Below, piece after piece: positions 35,701 to 46,608 of a DNA stretch of 64,000 bases; positions within the stretch are counted from its first letter, which is position 1, and each line of letters opens with the position of its first letter. The stretch comes from Streptomyces sp. DSM 110735 (GTDB taxonomy: Bacteria; Actinomycetota; Actinomycetes; Streptomycetales; Streptomycetaceae): positions 1 to 64,000 of the forward strand of contig NZ_JACYHF010000030.1 of the NCBI RefSeq assembly GCF_016482685.1. The letters run 5' to 3'. A program made the position numbers and the translations under genes. The notes under the pieces were generated by a model, which worked only from the letters and a program-made list of their open reading frames with translations, did not search any database and was not told where the DNA came from.

Positions 35701-37745
35701 CCGGTCCAGGTCGCGGCGAACGCCTCCTGGAACCGCTCGCGGCCGTCCTCGCCGAGGTGGTCGCCGCCGCCCGCGGGGCGCGGCATCCGCAGACCGAAGT
35801 CGTAGACCCAGGCGGTGGTGCGGTCGGCGCGGCGCAGCTCGTAGGGGCGCTCGTCGACGACCTCGACACCGAGCCGGTTGAGGACCGGCAGCACGGCGGA
35901 GAGGGAGACCGCGTCGCCCGTGCGGTAGATCTTGAAGCGGCGCTCACCGGGGGCGGCGCCCACCGGCTCGTACAGGCTCAGCGCGAAGTCGCCGCCGTCC
36001 TCGCCGTCCTTGCCGTCCTTCTGCTTCAGCCGCTCCAGGTGGACCAGGTCGGCGACGGCGGCGCGCGGGGTGTGGTCGGCCTTGTAGCCCTCGGGGAAGG
36101 CATTGCCGTGCTGGTAGCGGCGCAGCAGCTCGGCGGCGCGCTCCTCGCCGCACTCGGCGTTCAGCGCCTCGGTGAAGCCGTCCGCCCAGGAGCGGGTGGC
36201 CTCGACCAGGCGGACCTCGATGCGCTCCTTGTCGGCGTCCGACAGCTCGGGCAGCTCGGTGCCCTGCGGGACGCGGACGACGAAGTGCAGCCGGGAGAGG
36301 ATCGACTCGGTGTTCCAGGCGGTGAAGTCGACGCTGGTGCCGCCCAGCTCCTCCTTGAGGATGTCGATGATCCGCAGCCGGACGCCGGTGGTGTAACGGT
36401 CGCGCGGGAGGTAGACGAGGGCCGAGTAGTAGCGCCCGTACTCGTCCTGGCGCAGGTAGAGCCGCAGGCGGCGGCGCTCCTGGAGGTAGAGCACGCTGGT
36501 CGCGATGGACTGCAGCTCGTCGACCGGGGTCTGGAACAGCTCGTCGCGCGGGTAGGTCTCCAGGATCTGGAGCAGGTCGCGGCCGTCGTGGCTGTTGGGC
36601 GAGAACCCGGCGCGCTCCAGGACCTCCTCGACCTTGCGGCGGATGACCGGCACCCGGCGCACCGACTCGGTGTACGCGGCGGAGGAGAACAGGCCGAGGA
36701 AGCGGCGCTCGCCGACCACGTTGCCCTGGGCGTCGAACTTCTTGACGCCGATGTAGTCCAGGTAGGACGGGCGGTGCACGGTGGCGCGGCTGTTGGCCTT
36801 GGTCAGCACGAGCAGACGGTGCTCGCGGGCCTTGGCGCGGGCGTCGGCCGGGAGCCGCTCGAAGGAGGGGCTGACCGGGTGCTCGTCCTGCTCGGAGTGG
36901 TGCGGGTCGGAGCGCAGGATGCCGAGTCCGGTGCCGGGCACGGCGCTGAGCGAGTCGTCGCCGCGGAGCTGGTACTCACGGTAGCCGAGGAAGGTGAAGT
37001 GGTCGGCGGCGAGCCAGCGCAGCAGCTCGCGCGCCTCCTCGGCCTCGGGTCCGGGCAGGTCGGCGGGGCGGGGCTCGCTCTCCAGGCCGTCCGCGATGCG
37101 GATCGCGGTCTCCCGCATCTTCTCCCAGTCCTCGACGGCCTCACGGACGTCGGACAGGACGCGGAGCAGGTCGGCGGAGATCTGCTTGAGGTCGGCGCGG
37201 TCGGTCTCGCGGTCGATCTCGACGTGGATCCAGGACTCGACGTGCGCGTCGTGGGGCAGCTCGGCGCCGGGTGCCGGCTTGGGCAGCACCTCGATGAGCT
37301 TGCCGGTGACGTCCCGGCGCACGACGAACTGCGGGTGGATCACGACGTGGATGCCGCGGCCCTGACGGGTCAGCTCGTTGGTGACCGAGTCGACCAGGAA
37401 GGGCATGTCGTCGGTGACGACCTCCACGACGGTGTGGCTGCACGTCCACCCGTTCTCTTCCACCGTCGGGGTGTGCACCCGCACGCTGGCGGTGCCCTGG
37501 GGGCGGTTCTCGGCGAGCCGGTAGTGGGAGAGCGCGGCACCGAAGGCGTCGACCGGATCGCGGTCGGTGAGGTCTTCGGGGGCCGTGTGCAGGTAGTAGC
37601 GCTGGAGGAACGCGAGCACGGACTCGCTGTCGGGGGCCTCGCTCGTGGTCCCGGTCGGTAGGTGCCCCCCGACCGGACTGTTCTCAGCTACCCGGGCCGC
37701 CCGATCGAGCAGCTCGGCCTTGGCTTCGTCCAGCTTGGTCTGCAT
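32787..37745 (-). CDS. gdhB: NAD-specific glutamate dehydrogenase, large (180 kDa) class
   Basis: A 1652-aa enzyme converting glutamate to 2-oxoglutarate and ammonia with NAD. Length fits the LS-180 class first described in Streptomyces. A long N-terminal regulatory part (about 1-700, with DDMPFLVDSVTNEL and the ACT-like HPQFVVRRD stretch) precedes the catalytic core, recognisable by KFDPRAIPDLPAPRPAYE, GGLRWSDRREDFRTE, VPVGAKGGFV with the substrate Lys, and GDMSGDVFGNGML. It starts at ATG 37745 with AGAGGAC upstream. Single-gene unit ending in a strong terminator. The gdhB symbol is from the S. coelicolor homologue as I recall it. Confidence 0.95.
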   Translation of the reverse strand: MQTKLDEAKAELLDRAARVAENSPVGGHLPTGTTSEAPDSESVLAFLQRYYLHTAPEDLTDRDPVDAFGAALSHYRLAENRPQGTASVRVHTPTVEENGWTCSHTVVEVVTDDMPFLVDSVTNELTRQGRGIHVVIHPQFVVRRDVTGKLIEVLPKPAPGAELPHDAHVESWIHVEIDRETDRADLKQISADLLRVLSDVREAVEDWEKMRETAIRIADGLESEPRPADLPGPEAEEARELLRWLAADHFTFLGYREYQLRGDDSLSAVPGTGLGILRSDPHHSEQDEHPVSPSFERLPADARAKAREHRLLVLTKANSRATVHRPSYLDYIGVKKFDAQGNVVGERRFLGLFSSAAYTESVRRVPVIRRKVEEVLERAGFSPNSHDGRDLLQILETYPRDELFQTPVDELQSIATSVLYLQERRRLRLYLRQDEYGRYYSALVYLPRDRYTTGVRLRIIDILKEELGGTSVDFTAWNTESILSRLHFVVRVPQGTELPELSDADKERIEVRLVEATRSWADGFTEALNAECGEERAAELLRRYQHGNAFPEGYKADHTPRAAVADLVHLERLKQKDGKDGEDGGDFALSLYEPVGAAPGERRFKIYRTGDAVSLSAVLPVLNRLGVEVVDERPYELRRADRTTAWVYDFGLRMPRPAGGGDHLGEDGRERFQEAFAATWTGQAENDGFNSLVLSAGLTWRQAMVLRAYAKYLRQAGSTFSQDYMEDTLRNNVHTTRLLVSLFEARMSPDRQTAGLEITDALLEELDAALDQVASLDEDRILRSFLTVIKATLRTNFFQETEGGKPHDYVSMKFDPRAIPDLPAPRPAYEIWVYSPRVEGVHLRFGKVARGGLRWSDRREDFRTEILGLVKAQMVKNTVIVPVGAKGGFVAKQLPDPSVDRDAWLAEGIASYKTFISALLDITDNMVAGEVVPPQDVVRHDGEDTYLVVAADKGTATFSDIANGVAGEYDFWLGDAFASGGSAGYDHKGMGITARGAWESVKRHFRELGVDTQSEDFTVVGIGDMSGDVFGNGMLLSEHIRLVAAFDHRHIFIDPNPDAATGYAERRRLFELPRSSWADYDTSLLSAGGGIFPRSAKSIPLNSHIREALGIEEKISKMTPADLMKAILQSPVDLLWNGGIGTYVKSSAESNADVGDKANDAIRVDGADLRVKVVGEGGNLGLTQLGRIEFALQGGRINTDAIDNSAGVDTSDHEVNIKILLNGLVTDGDMTVKQRNKLLAEMTDEVGSLVLRNNYAQNTALANALAQSKDMLHAQARFIRHLVREGHLDRALEFLPTDRQIRERLAQGQGLTSPETAVLLAYTKITVAEELLRTSLPDDPYLRTLLHAYFPSALRERFAESIDSHPLRREITTTVLVNDTVNTGGTTYLHRLREETGASLEEIVRAQTAARAIFCSAPVWDAVEELDNKVDAAVQTRIRLHSRRLVERGTRWLLNNRPQPLQLAETVEFFAARVEQVWQQMPKLLRGADLEWYQHVYDELSAAGVPDELATRVAGFSSAFPALDIVSVADRMGKEPLDVAEVYYDLADRLYITQLMDRIIELPRADRWQSMARASIREDLYAAHAALTADVLAVGNGTSTPEQRFKAWEEKNAPILSRARSTLEEIRSSDAFDLANLSVAMRTMRTLLRTHS

Positions 37746-38216
37746 TGTCCTCTGGCTCCTGTCGCGCGCCGTTGCGTGACGTAGAAGGAAGTACGGTCTC
37801 TTTCCCTCCGGTATGACGCCACGGCCCGGGGTGTCCGGTCCGTTCCGACGCTATGCCGCGAGGTGAGATGGGCGGGAGGAATTCGGCCATTGTCGACGCG
37901 TCTGTCGGGTGCGACGCTGCGCCCAGTGCCGACGTGTCCCGTGCCGTTCCCGGCGTCCTGGAGGCTTCGGCGCCTCTGTCGCGCCCGCGAAGACCAGCGA
38001 CCGCCGCCCGGTCACGGAGGTGTTCCGTGCGAACCGGGCGCAGGGCAGGGGCGGTGACGCCCCCGCGAGATATCGCGCTGATCACGCCACAAGGCTATCG
38101 CTCCTGACCCCGGGCCCGTCATGAGCCGTATGTGTACAAAACCGGGGGGTGAAGTTTGACGTTCTGCACAGCGGCATCGGCGCCGGGAGCGGGCTATGCC
38201 CGGGCCGGGAGCGGGG
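37746..38216. other. Intergenic region between HAD hydrolase and NAD-GDH genes
   Basis: 471 bases with no convincing gene; short frames on both strands lack starts, codon bias or known motifs. Near 38186-38224 a 19-base word close to GCCGGGAGCGGGCTATGCC is repeated in tandem, and the first copy contains the small hairpin CGGGC-TAT-GCCCG. This sits at the 3' end of the HAD gene and may act as its terminator. The gdh promoter must lie in the proximal part but is not identified. Confidence 0.5.
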
Positions 38217-38885
38217 CTATGCCGCTATTCGGTGCGCCTCTTCGACCGCCTCGGCCAGGGTGTCCACCACCGGCACACCCGCCTCGCGGAGACTGGCCGG
38301 ACCGTGGGAGCCGCCGGTGTACAGCACCGCCCGCGCGCCCACGTGGCGGGCCGCCAGGGCGTCGTCCACCGCGTCGCCGATGACGACGGTGCGCTCGGGT
38401 GCCACCAGGTCCTCCAGCGACGTCAGGTGGCGGACCATGTGCTCGGCCTTGGAGCCGCCCGAAGGACCCGTACGCCCGTCGATCCGCAGGAAGTGGGACT
38501 CGATGCCGAAGCCGCGCACCAGCGGCAGCAGCTCCTCGTGGCCGTACATGCTCAGCAGCGACTGGCTGTGCCCCGCCGACCGCCAGCCCGCGAGCAGGTC
38601 GGCGGCGCCCTCGGTCAGACCGCAGCGCGTGCGCCACTGGGTGTAGTGCCGGTGGAAGGCGCCGTCCATCACGTCCCACTCGGCCTCGGTCGGCAGCCGG
38701 CCGAGCAGCCGCTCGTAGAACTTCGGCACCGGGACGCAGTACAGCGCCCGGTACGTCTCCAGCGTGATCGGCTCAAGACCCAGCTCGGCGAACGCCGCGT
38801 TCGTCGCCCCGATGATCGCGTCGATGTCGTGGAACAGGGTGCCGTTCCAGTCCCAGACGATGTGCGCGTTCCCCTGCTTCCCCAT
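38217..38885 (-). CDS. HAD-family hydrolase, phosphoglycolate-phosphatase-like, with DxN motif
   Basis: A 222-aa haloacid-dehalogenase-fold protein. I start it at ATG 38885 (MGKQGNAHIVWDWNGT); an upstream in-frame ATG at 38915 would add ten residues of uncertain value. Motif I is DWNGT: the nucleophile Asp12 is kept but the usual second Asp is Asn14. Motif II Ser is in LLSMYGHEE, the motif III Lys in GGSKAEHM, and motif IV acids in VIGDAVDDALAA. A helical cap lies between motifs I and II. Asn at the second acid position is unusual for a phosphatase and could alter chemistry. Substrate unknown. Single gene. Confidence 0.85.
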   Translation of the reverse strand: MGKQGNAHIVWDWNGTLFHDIDAIIGATNAAFAELGLEPITLETYRALYCVPVPKFYERLLGRLPTEAEWDVMDGAFHRHYTQWRTRCGLTEGAADLLAGWRSAGHSQSLLSMYGHEELLPLVRGFGIESHFLRIDGRTGPSGGSKAEHMVRHLTSLEDLVAPERTVVIGDAVDDALAARHVGARAVLYTGGSHGPASLREAGVPVVDTLAEAVEEAHRIAA

Positions 38886-38987
38886 GTCCGAAACCGTACC
38901 CACTCCCACTGACAATCGGACATCGGCGGTGTATCGCCGCAGGTCAGGTGGGGGTCAAGGCGAGGTCAGGCGGAGGTCGGGGCGGGG

Positions 38988-39500
38988 TCAGGACTCGCTT
39001 ACGAGGGCGGGGATCTCCTGGGTCGCGTACCAGAGCAGCTCGTGGTGGTCGGCCGTCTCCACCGCCGCCAGGTCGTGGTCGTCCCCGGCGTCCGCCTCCG
39101 CCAGCGCCGCCGCGGCAGCGGCCACGTCCGGCTCGGCGTCCTCGGCGTCGGCGTGCACCGCTGCCGCCTTGGCGAGCGGCACCTCGGCGGTGACCATGAC
39201 CTCGCCCAGCTCGGCCGGCTCCGCGTCCTGGTCGGAACCCGGCTTGACGGCGCGGTCCGGCACGTCGGCGGCGACCACGACCCGGCGCGGGGTGGCCGAC
39301 TGGTCGGCCGCGAGCAGCCGCAGCGAGGCGAGGGCTGCCTGGCCGAGCGCCGCGTACTCCAGCTCCTCCAGGTCCTCCGAGCCGCACCACTGGCGCAGCT
39401 CGGGCGTGACGGCGTAGGCGACGAAGGAGCCGGTGCCCAGCACCCCCGTGCGGTGCGCCTCGGCGAGCCCGGGCAGGGTCAGGGGTACGTAGACGCGCAT
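38988..39500 (-). CDS. DUF6912-like conserved actinobacterial protein
   Basis: A 170-aa acidic protein starting MRVYVPLTLPGLAEAH. The N-terminal 35 residues (VYVPLTL, AYAVTPELR) and the central EYAALGQAALASLRLL stretch look conserved in actinobacteria, where I believe the family is called DUF6912. The middle is Ala/Glu/Asp-rich and variable, ending in DHHELLWYATQEI. No enzyme motif, signal peptide or membrane helix. Function unknown. Faces away from the Rv3235-like gene. Confidence 0.75.
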   Translation of the reverse strand: MRVYVPLTLPGLAEAHRTGVLGTGSFVAYAVTPELRQWCGSEDLEELEYAALGQAALASLRLLAADQSATPRRVVVAADVPDRAVKPGSDQDAEPAELGEVMVTAEVPLAKAAAVHADAEDAEPDVAAAAAALAEADAGDDHDLAAVETADHHELLWYATQEIPALVSES

Positions 39501-39803
39501 TCCGGCCGCTCATTTCCTGGTCAGAGGCTCTGCTGAAAGGGCCTCCAGAATACGTGCGCCCGTCCTCTTTCGGGCGCCCGCCCACCTGCCCGGAGGCGTC
39601 CACCCCACGCCCTCGATGTCACCCGGTCCCGCCCCGAGCCCTCGGGCTTTCCGCCCCGCGCCGTCACCCGGATAAGTGAACCTTCCTGCCCTCCGCCACG
39701 ACCCCCGCCCTCCTTGCCGACCCCGCACCCACCCCCGTACAAGATCCCCACCACCGAGTTACCGCCCGGTATCCCGGGCCGCTCCCGAACGGGACCCCCC
39801 CAC
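39501..39803. other. Divergent intergenic region with a perfect hairpin
   Basis: 303 bases without a gene. GCGCCCG (39556-39562) and CGGGCGC (39571-39577) form a 7-bp stem with an 8-base pyrimidine loop, 55-80 bases upstream of the gene starting at 39500. Downstream is a C-rich tract that reads as Pro-rich in one frame but lies outside the preferred start of the next gene. Promoters are not assigned. Confidence 0.4.
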
Positions 39804-40610
39804 ATGAACAAGGTCATGAGCCGCAAACCCCACCCCCGCCACCGCCCTCCGACCCGCCACGACCCCCGCCGCCCCGGCTCACCCCCACCCCGCACCCCCC
39901 TGCGCCCCCGCCCGGAGGCGACGACGGACCGGGGCGTGACCGGCGCCTCGGAGCCCCTGGTGACCCCGCGCACGGCCCGGGAGACGGCGGCCCACCTGGA
40001 CGCCCCGGCGCCCGGCAAGGCGGCGCACGCGGGGAACCCGACGCCTGACACGACGCCCTGCCCGGCCACCCCGGCGCCCGACCGCGCCGCCCCATCGGGC
40101 GCCGTAGCCCCCGGCGGGGCTGCCGGGGCACGCCCCACGACCCCCGCGACAGCAGCACAGCCGCCTCGGGTGCCCCGGCCAGGTGCGGCAGTGCCCGGCA
40201 CCACCGCAACAGCCCCCCGGCCGGTCCTCAGCCCCCCGACCTCCGCCCCCACCGACCGGCCACGCCCCCAGCCCCGCCCCACCGACCTCTTCGCCGACCG
40301 TCTCGTAGCCGTCCTGAGCGGGCAGCGCCCCGTGCACTGGATGCTGCGGCACACCGCCGGGCAGGCGTACGACGATCTCGCGCGGCTGGCCGAGCGGAAT
40401 CCGTTGCGGGCGCCCGGGGTGCGGCCCGTCGTCAGTGATCTCGGGTACTTCGTACCGAGGGACGGCGCGCTGGAGGTGTTCGCGCGGATCGCCGCCGGGG
40501 ACCGGCTGCGGGCGCTGGCGTTCCGGCTGGAGCGGGGGCGGGATCTGCGCTGGCGCTGCACCGCCGTGGAGCTGGCGGGCCCCCGCCCCGCGCGCGGGGA
40601 CACCGGCTGA
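39804..40610 (+). CDS. Rv3235-family-like hypothetical protein
   Basis: A 269-aa protein from ATG 39804 (MNKVMSRKPHPRH); ATG 39816 is possible. Residues 1-165 are a disordered Pro/Ala/Thr/Arg-rich tail. The conserved part is the last 100 residues: FADRLVAVLSGQRPVHWMLRHTAG, then DDLARLAERNP, VVSDLGYFVPRDGALEVFARIAAGDRLRALAFRLERGRD. This matches the family named after M. tuberculosis Rv3235, which, as here, is encoded near secA. Function unknown. Convergent with secA, with a shared hairpin between. Confidence 0.78.
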   Translation: MNKVMSRKPHPRHRPPTRHDPRRPGSPPPRTPLRPRPEATTDRGVTGASEPLVTPRTARETAAHLDAPAPGKAAHAGNPTPDTTPCPATPAPDRAAPSGAVAPGGAAGARPTTPATAAQPPRVPRPGAAVPGTTATAPRPVLSPPTSAPTDRPRPQPRPTDLFADRLVAVLSGQRPVHWMLRHTAGQAYDDLARLAERNPLRAPGVRPVVSDLGYFVPRDGALEVFARIAAGDRLRALAFRLERGRDLRWRCTAVELAGPRPARGDTG

Positions 40611-40626
40611 ACCCGGACACGGCGAA

Positions 40627-40659
40627 GGGCCGGACCCCTCACGAAGAGAGACCCGGCCC
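40627..40659. terminator. Terminator between convergent Rv3235-like and secA genes
   Basis: GGGCCGG (40627-40633) pairs with CCGGCCC (40653-40659) around a 19-base loop, 17 bases past one stop and 55 bases past the other. It could serve both strands. Confidence 0.6.
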
Positions 40660-40713
40660 CTAAGTCAGCCGCTCAGGCACGTCAGCCGTTCAAGGCTGGC
40701 CGGCAGGCGACCG

Positions 40714-43530
<2,817 letters not shown>

Positions 43531-43785
43531 GGGGGGTGGTCTCCTTGCCGGTCGGGCCTGGGACGGTCTGTTTTCCATGTGACTTGCTGAGCAACGGCCA
43601 TCGTATGCGAGGACCCCGGCGCGCCGGGAGGGCCTGGCGACCCGGTGCGCGCCTCACTGTGGACAACGGACGAACGCACCGGATAGTGCCGCCCCGGATC
43701 ACGGATGTGCGCGAACCGTGACCCCGCCCTCACCCACCGCGAAAAGCCGTGGCGGCGCCGCCGGCGGACTGCCCAGAATCGGGCG

Positions 43786-44373
43786 ATGGACCCCGTCATC
43801 CTCACCACCGACCGCCTCCGGATGCGCGCCCCCGCCCCGGCCGACGCCGAGGCGGTGCACGCCGCCGCCCAGGACCCCGCGACCCAGCGCTGGATCTCTT
43901 CCTTTCCCTCTCCTTACCTGCGCGAGCACGCCGACGCGTTCATCAACGACGTGGTGACCAAGGGCTGGGCGGACGATTCCGAGTACCACTTCGGCCTGTT
44001 CCTGCCCGACGGCGCGCTGGCGGGCGTGCTCGGTGTCATGCGGCGCGGTCCCGGCGCCGCCGAGGTCGGCTTCTGGGCCACCCGCGAGCACCGCGGCCGG
44101 GGTTACATGACCGAGGCCGTGCTCGCGGCGGCCCGCTGGGCGTTCACCGAGCTGTCCGTGGACCGGCTGGAGTGGCGCGCCGAGGTGGGCAACCTGCCCT
44201 CCCGCGCGGTGGCCGAACGCGTCGGCTTCACCATGGAGGGCACGCTGCGCGCGGCCGTCGAACACCGGGGCGTACGGCGCGACTCGTGGGTCGGCTCGCT
44301 GCTCCCCTCCGACCTCGGGCTGACCCCGGTCGCGCCGTATCTCGCCGCGCCCGATCCCGCGGTCACCACCTGA
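43786..44373 (+). CDS. GNAT-family N-acetyltransferase (RimJ/RimL-like)
   Basis: A 195-aa acetyltransferase from ATG 43786. It begins MDPVILTTDRLRMRAP, the usual RimJ/RimL-type start, so the upstream in-frame ATG is rejected. The acetyl-CoA loop is REHRGRGYM near residue 100, followed by RLEWRAEVGNLPSRAVAERVGF. CAGAAT (43773-43778) lies seven bases before the start with no ribosome site, suggesting a leaderless transcript. Substrate unknown; relatives acetylate ribosomal-protein or other N-termini. Confidence 0.88.
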   Translation: MDPVILTTDRLRMRAPAPADAEAVHAAAQDPATQRWISSFPSPYLREHADAFINDVVTKGWADDSEYHFGLFLPDGALAGVLGVMRRGPGAAEVGFWATREHRGRGYMTEAVLAAARWAFTELSVDRLEWRAEVGNLPSRAVAERVGFTMEGTLRAAVEHRGVRRDSWVGSLLPSDLGLTPVAPYLAAPDPAVTT

Positions 44374-44432
44374 CCTGCGGGAAGTCCCGGGCGGGCGGCC
44401 ACTGTCAGTGCCACCCTCTATCGTCGGCGACC

Positions 44433-45608
44433 ATGACGACCCTGCCGCGCCCCGCCACCACCCTCACCGCGGACGACGCCCGCCGTATCGCCCTGCGGGC
44501 CCAGGGACTGCTGGGCGCGCCCGACCGGCGGGCGGGGGTGAGCGGGGTGCTGCGGCACCTGGGCGCGGTCCAGCTCGACACCATCTCGGTGCTGGCCCGC
44601 TCCCACGAACTGGTGCCGTACGCCCGCCTCGGCGCCGTCGGCCGCCAAGCCGTGGAGTCGGCCTACTGGCAGGACACCCGCGCCTTCGAGTACTGGTCGC
44701 ACGCCGCCTGCGTCCTGCCCGTCGAGGAGTGGCCCCACTTCGCCTTCCGCCGCCGCGCCTACCGCTCCCGCCCGCACTGGAACCACCAGTTGCCCGAGGG
44801 CACCTACGAGCAGGTGATCAAGCAGCTCCAGGCCGAAGGACCGCTCACCGCGACCGAGTTGGGCGGCGCGAAGCGCACCAGCGAGTGGTGGGACTGGTCC
44901 GGCACCAAGGTCGCCGTCGAGCGCGCGCTGATGTACGGCGAGGTGGTGTGCGTCGAGCGGCGCGGCTGGAAGCGGGTGTACGACCTCGCCGAGCGCGCCA
45001 TCCCGGACGCCCTGCTGCACGACGAGCTGGACGACGCCGAGTGCCTGCGCCGCCTGGTCCGGCTGGCCGGTGAGTCGCTGGGCGTCGGCACGCGCGCGGA
45101 CATCGCGGACTACCACCGCCTCAAGGCCGAGCAGGTGGAGGCGGTGATCGCCGACTCGGGTCTGGTGCCGGTCGAGGTCGAGGGCTGGTCCAAGCCCGCC
45201 TGGGCGGACCCGGTGGCCCTCGCCACGCCGCCGCGCGGGCGCCACCGTACGACGCTGCTCTCCCCGTTCGACTCGCTGATCTGGGAACGGGCCCGTACGG
45301 AGCGCCTGTTCGGCTTCACCCATCGCCTGGAGGCGTACGTCCCCAAGCAGAAGCGGGTCCACGGCTACTTCGCGATGCCGGTGCTCTCCGGCGGGCGGCT
45401 GGTGGGCCGGGTGGACCCCGCGCGCGAGGGGCGCACGCTGGTGGCCCGGCAGGTCACGCTGGACGGCCCGAAGGCGGTGGCGGCGGTCGCCGACGCGCTG
45501 ATCGAGGCGGCGAGCTGGGTGGACTGCACGGACGTCCGCGTGGAGCGCGTGACGGAGCCCGAACTCCGCGCGCCGCTGGCCGCCGTACTGGCCCGCGCGC
45601 TGGCCTGA
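44433..45608 (+). CDS. YcaQ/AlkX-like winged-helix DNA glycosylase family protein
   Basis: A 391-aa protein of the HTH_42/AlkZ superfamily (tandem winged helices plus a beta-barrel). VQLDTISVLARSHELVPYAR contains the catalytic Q-x-D motif (Q47-D49) of the E. coli YcaQ (AlkX) branch, which unhooks alkylated bases and interstrand crosslinks; the Streptomyces self-resistance enzyme AlkZ has Q-x-Q instead. EYWSHAACVLP and SPFDSLIWERAR are also family hallmarks. TATCGT at 44419 and no ribosome site suggest a leaderless start. A repair role is inferred from the family; no biosynthetic cluster is adjacent. Confidence 0.85.
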   Translation: MTTLPRPATTLTADDARRIALRAQGLLGAPDRRAGVSGVLRHLGAVQLDTISVLARSHELVPYARLGAVGRQAVESAYWQDTRAFEYWSHAACVLPVEEWPHFAFRRRAYRSRPHWNHQLPEGTYEQVIKQLQAEGPLTATELGGAKRTSEWWDWSGTKVAVERALMYGEVVCVERRGWKRVYDLAERAIPDALLHDELDDAECLRRLVRLAGESLGVGTRADIADYHRLKAEQVEAVIADSGLVPVEVEGWSKPAWADPVALATPPRGRHRTTLLSPFDSLIWERARTERLFGFTHRLEAYVPKQKRVHGYFAMPVLSGGRLVGRVDPAREGRTLVARQVTLDGPKAVAAVADALIEAASWVDCTDVRVERVTEPELRAPLAAVLARALA

Positions 45609-45610
45609 GC

Positions 45611-45626
45611 ACCGGCGGGCGCCGGT
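45611..45626 (+). terminator. Hairpin after the glycosylase-family gene
   Basis: ACCGGC-GGGC-GCCGGT forms a 6-bp stem with a 4-base loop beginning three bases after the stop codon. Just beyond it GGCCCGGGGTC is repeated twice before the convergent regulator's stop. Confidence 0.55.
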
Positions 45627-45660
45627 CGGTAGTCACTGGCCCGGGGTCGTCGGCCCGGGG

Positions 45661-46407
45661 TCAGCGGATCTCGAGGATCTTCTCCCGCATCGCGTAGACC
45701 ACGGCCTCCATCCTGGAGTGGAGCTGGAGCTTCTCCAGGATGTTGCGCACGTGGTTCTTCACGGTGTTCTCGGAGATGAACAACTCCTTGGCGATGTCCC
45801 GGTTGTTCATCCCCGTGGCGACCAGCTTGAGGACCTCCAGCTCCCGGTCGGTCAGCCGGGGCGCGGGCACCAGTCGGCGCTCGTCGGTGCGCTGGATCAT
45901 CGACTTGAACTCGGTGAGCAGCTTGGACGCCATGGACGGGCTGATCTGCGACTGCCCGTCGGCCACCGCGCGAATGGCCGTGGCCACCTCGTCGGTCGAG
46001 ATCTCCTTGAGGAGGTAGCCGGTCGCGCCCGCCTTGATCGCGTCGTAGAGGTCGGCCTCCTCGTCACTGATCGTCAGCATGATGATCTTGGCGCTGGGGG
46101 CGACCTCCTTGATGGAGGTGCACGCCTCGATCCCGCCGCGCCTTGGCATCCGCACGTCCATCAGCACGATGTCCGGCAGCAGGTCGGCCGCCTTGTCCAC
46201 TGCCTCGGCGCCGTCGCCCGCCTCGCCGACGACCTGGATGTCCTCCTCGGCGGCGAGCACGATCTCCAGACCTCGGCGGAAGAGGGCGTGGTCGTCCACG
46301 ACCAGCACTCTGATCGGCTCCGCGCGCGGGGCACCCGCATCAGGATCCCGGCCGAGGTCACCGTGGTCGGCGTCCGGGTCACGCATGGGTCCGAAGGTGT
46401 CCGCCAT
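45661..46407 (-). CDS. NarL/LuxR-family response regulator
   Basis: A 248-aa two-component regulator from ATG 46407, with GGAGGAACG just upstream. After a 30-residue acidic tail the receiver domain has VLVVDDH, phospho-acceptor Asp84 (VLMDVRMP), the conserved Thr in MLTISD and Lys in LLKEI. The C-terminal LuxR helix-turn-helix lies at about 182-245 (LTDRELEVLKLVATGMNNRDIA, then SENTVKNHV). No histidine kinase is next to it, so it is an orphan here. It lies next to hpf, as in S. coelicolor (SCO3008-SCO3009 as I recall). Targets unknown. Confidence 0.93.
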   Translation of the reverse strand: MADTFGPMRDPDADHGDLGRDPDAGAPRAEPIRVLVVDDHALFRRGLEIVLAAEEDIQVVGEAGDGAEAVDKAADLLPDIVLMDVRMPRRGGIEACTSIKEVAPSAKIIMLTISDEEADLYDAIKAGATGYLLKEISTDEVATAIRAVADGQSQISPSMASKLLTEFKSMIQRTDERRLVPAPRLTDRELEVLKLVATGMNNRDIAKELFISENTVKNHVRNILEKLQLHSRMEAVVYAMREKILEIR

Positions 46408-46549
46408 CGTTCCTCCCCCTGAAGGCTGTGGCCTGTGGTCCTGCCATCGCCAACCCAAGGCAGCGGCCCACCGGTTGGGCCGGTGCGGTCATGATTTCAT
46501 GCCCGGACGCCGCCGCGGTGCCGAGCGGGGCGTGAAGTGGTCGCACACC

Positions 46550-46586
46550 GGTGCCCCTGGGGGCGCACACGCGCTCCAGGGGCACC
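46550..46586 (-). terminator. Terminator downstream of hpf
   Basis: GGTGCCCCTGG (46550-46560) pairs perfectly with CCAGGGGCACC (46576-46586). The 15-base loop contains further GCGC/GCGC pairing. It lies 23 bases past the hpf stop, upstream of the response regulator, so the two genes are probably separate transcripts. Confidence 0.85.
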
Positions 46587-46608
46587 CGCTCCGCTTCGCC
46601 GGGCCGGA

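Noticed and set aside
37684..38107. Small open frames on both strands upstream of NAD-GDH
   Set aside because: Low-quality Arg/Ala/Pro sequence, no starts with ribosome sites, overlaps the gdh start.
43536..43578. Upstream ATG start for SecA
   Set aside because: It would add a basic Pro-rich stretch over the AAGGAG ribosome site that serves GTG 43530.
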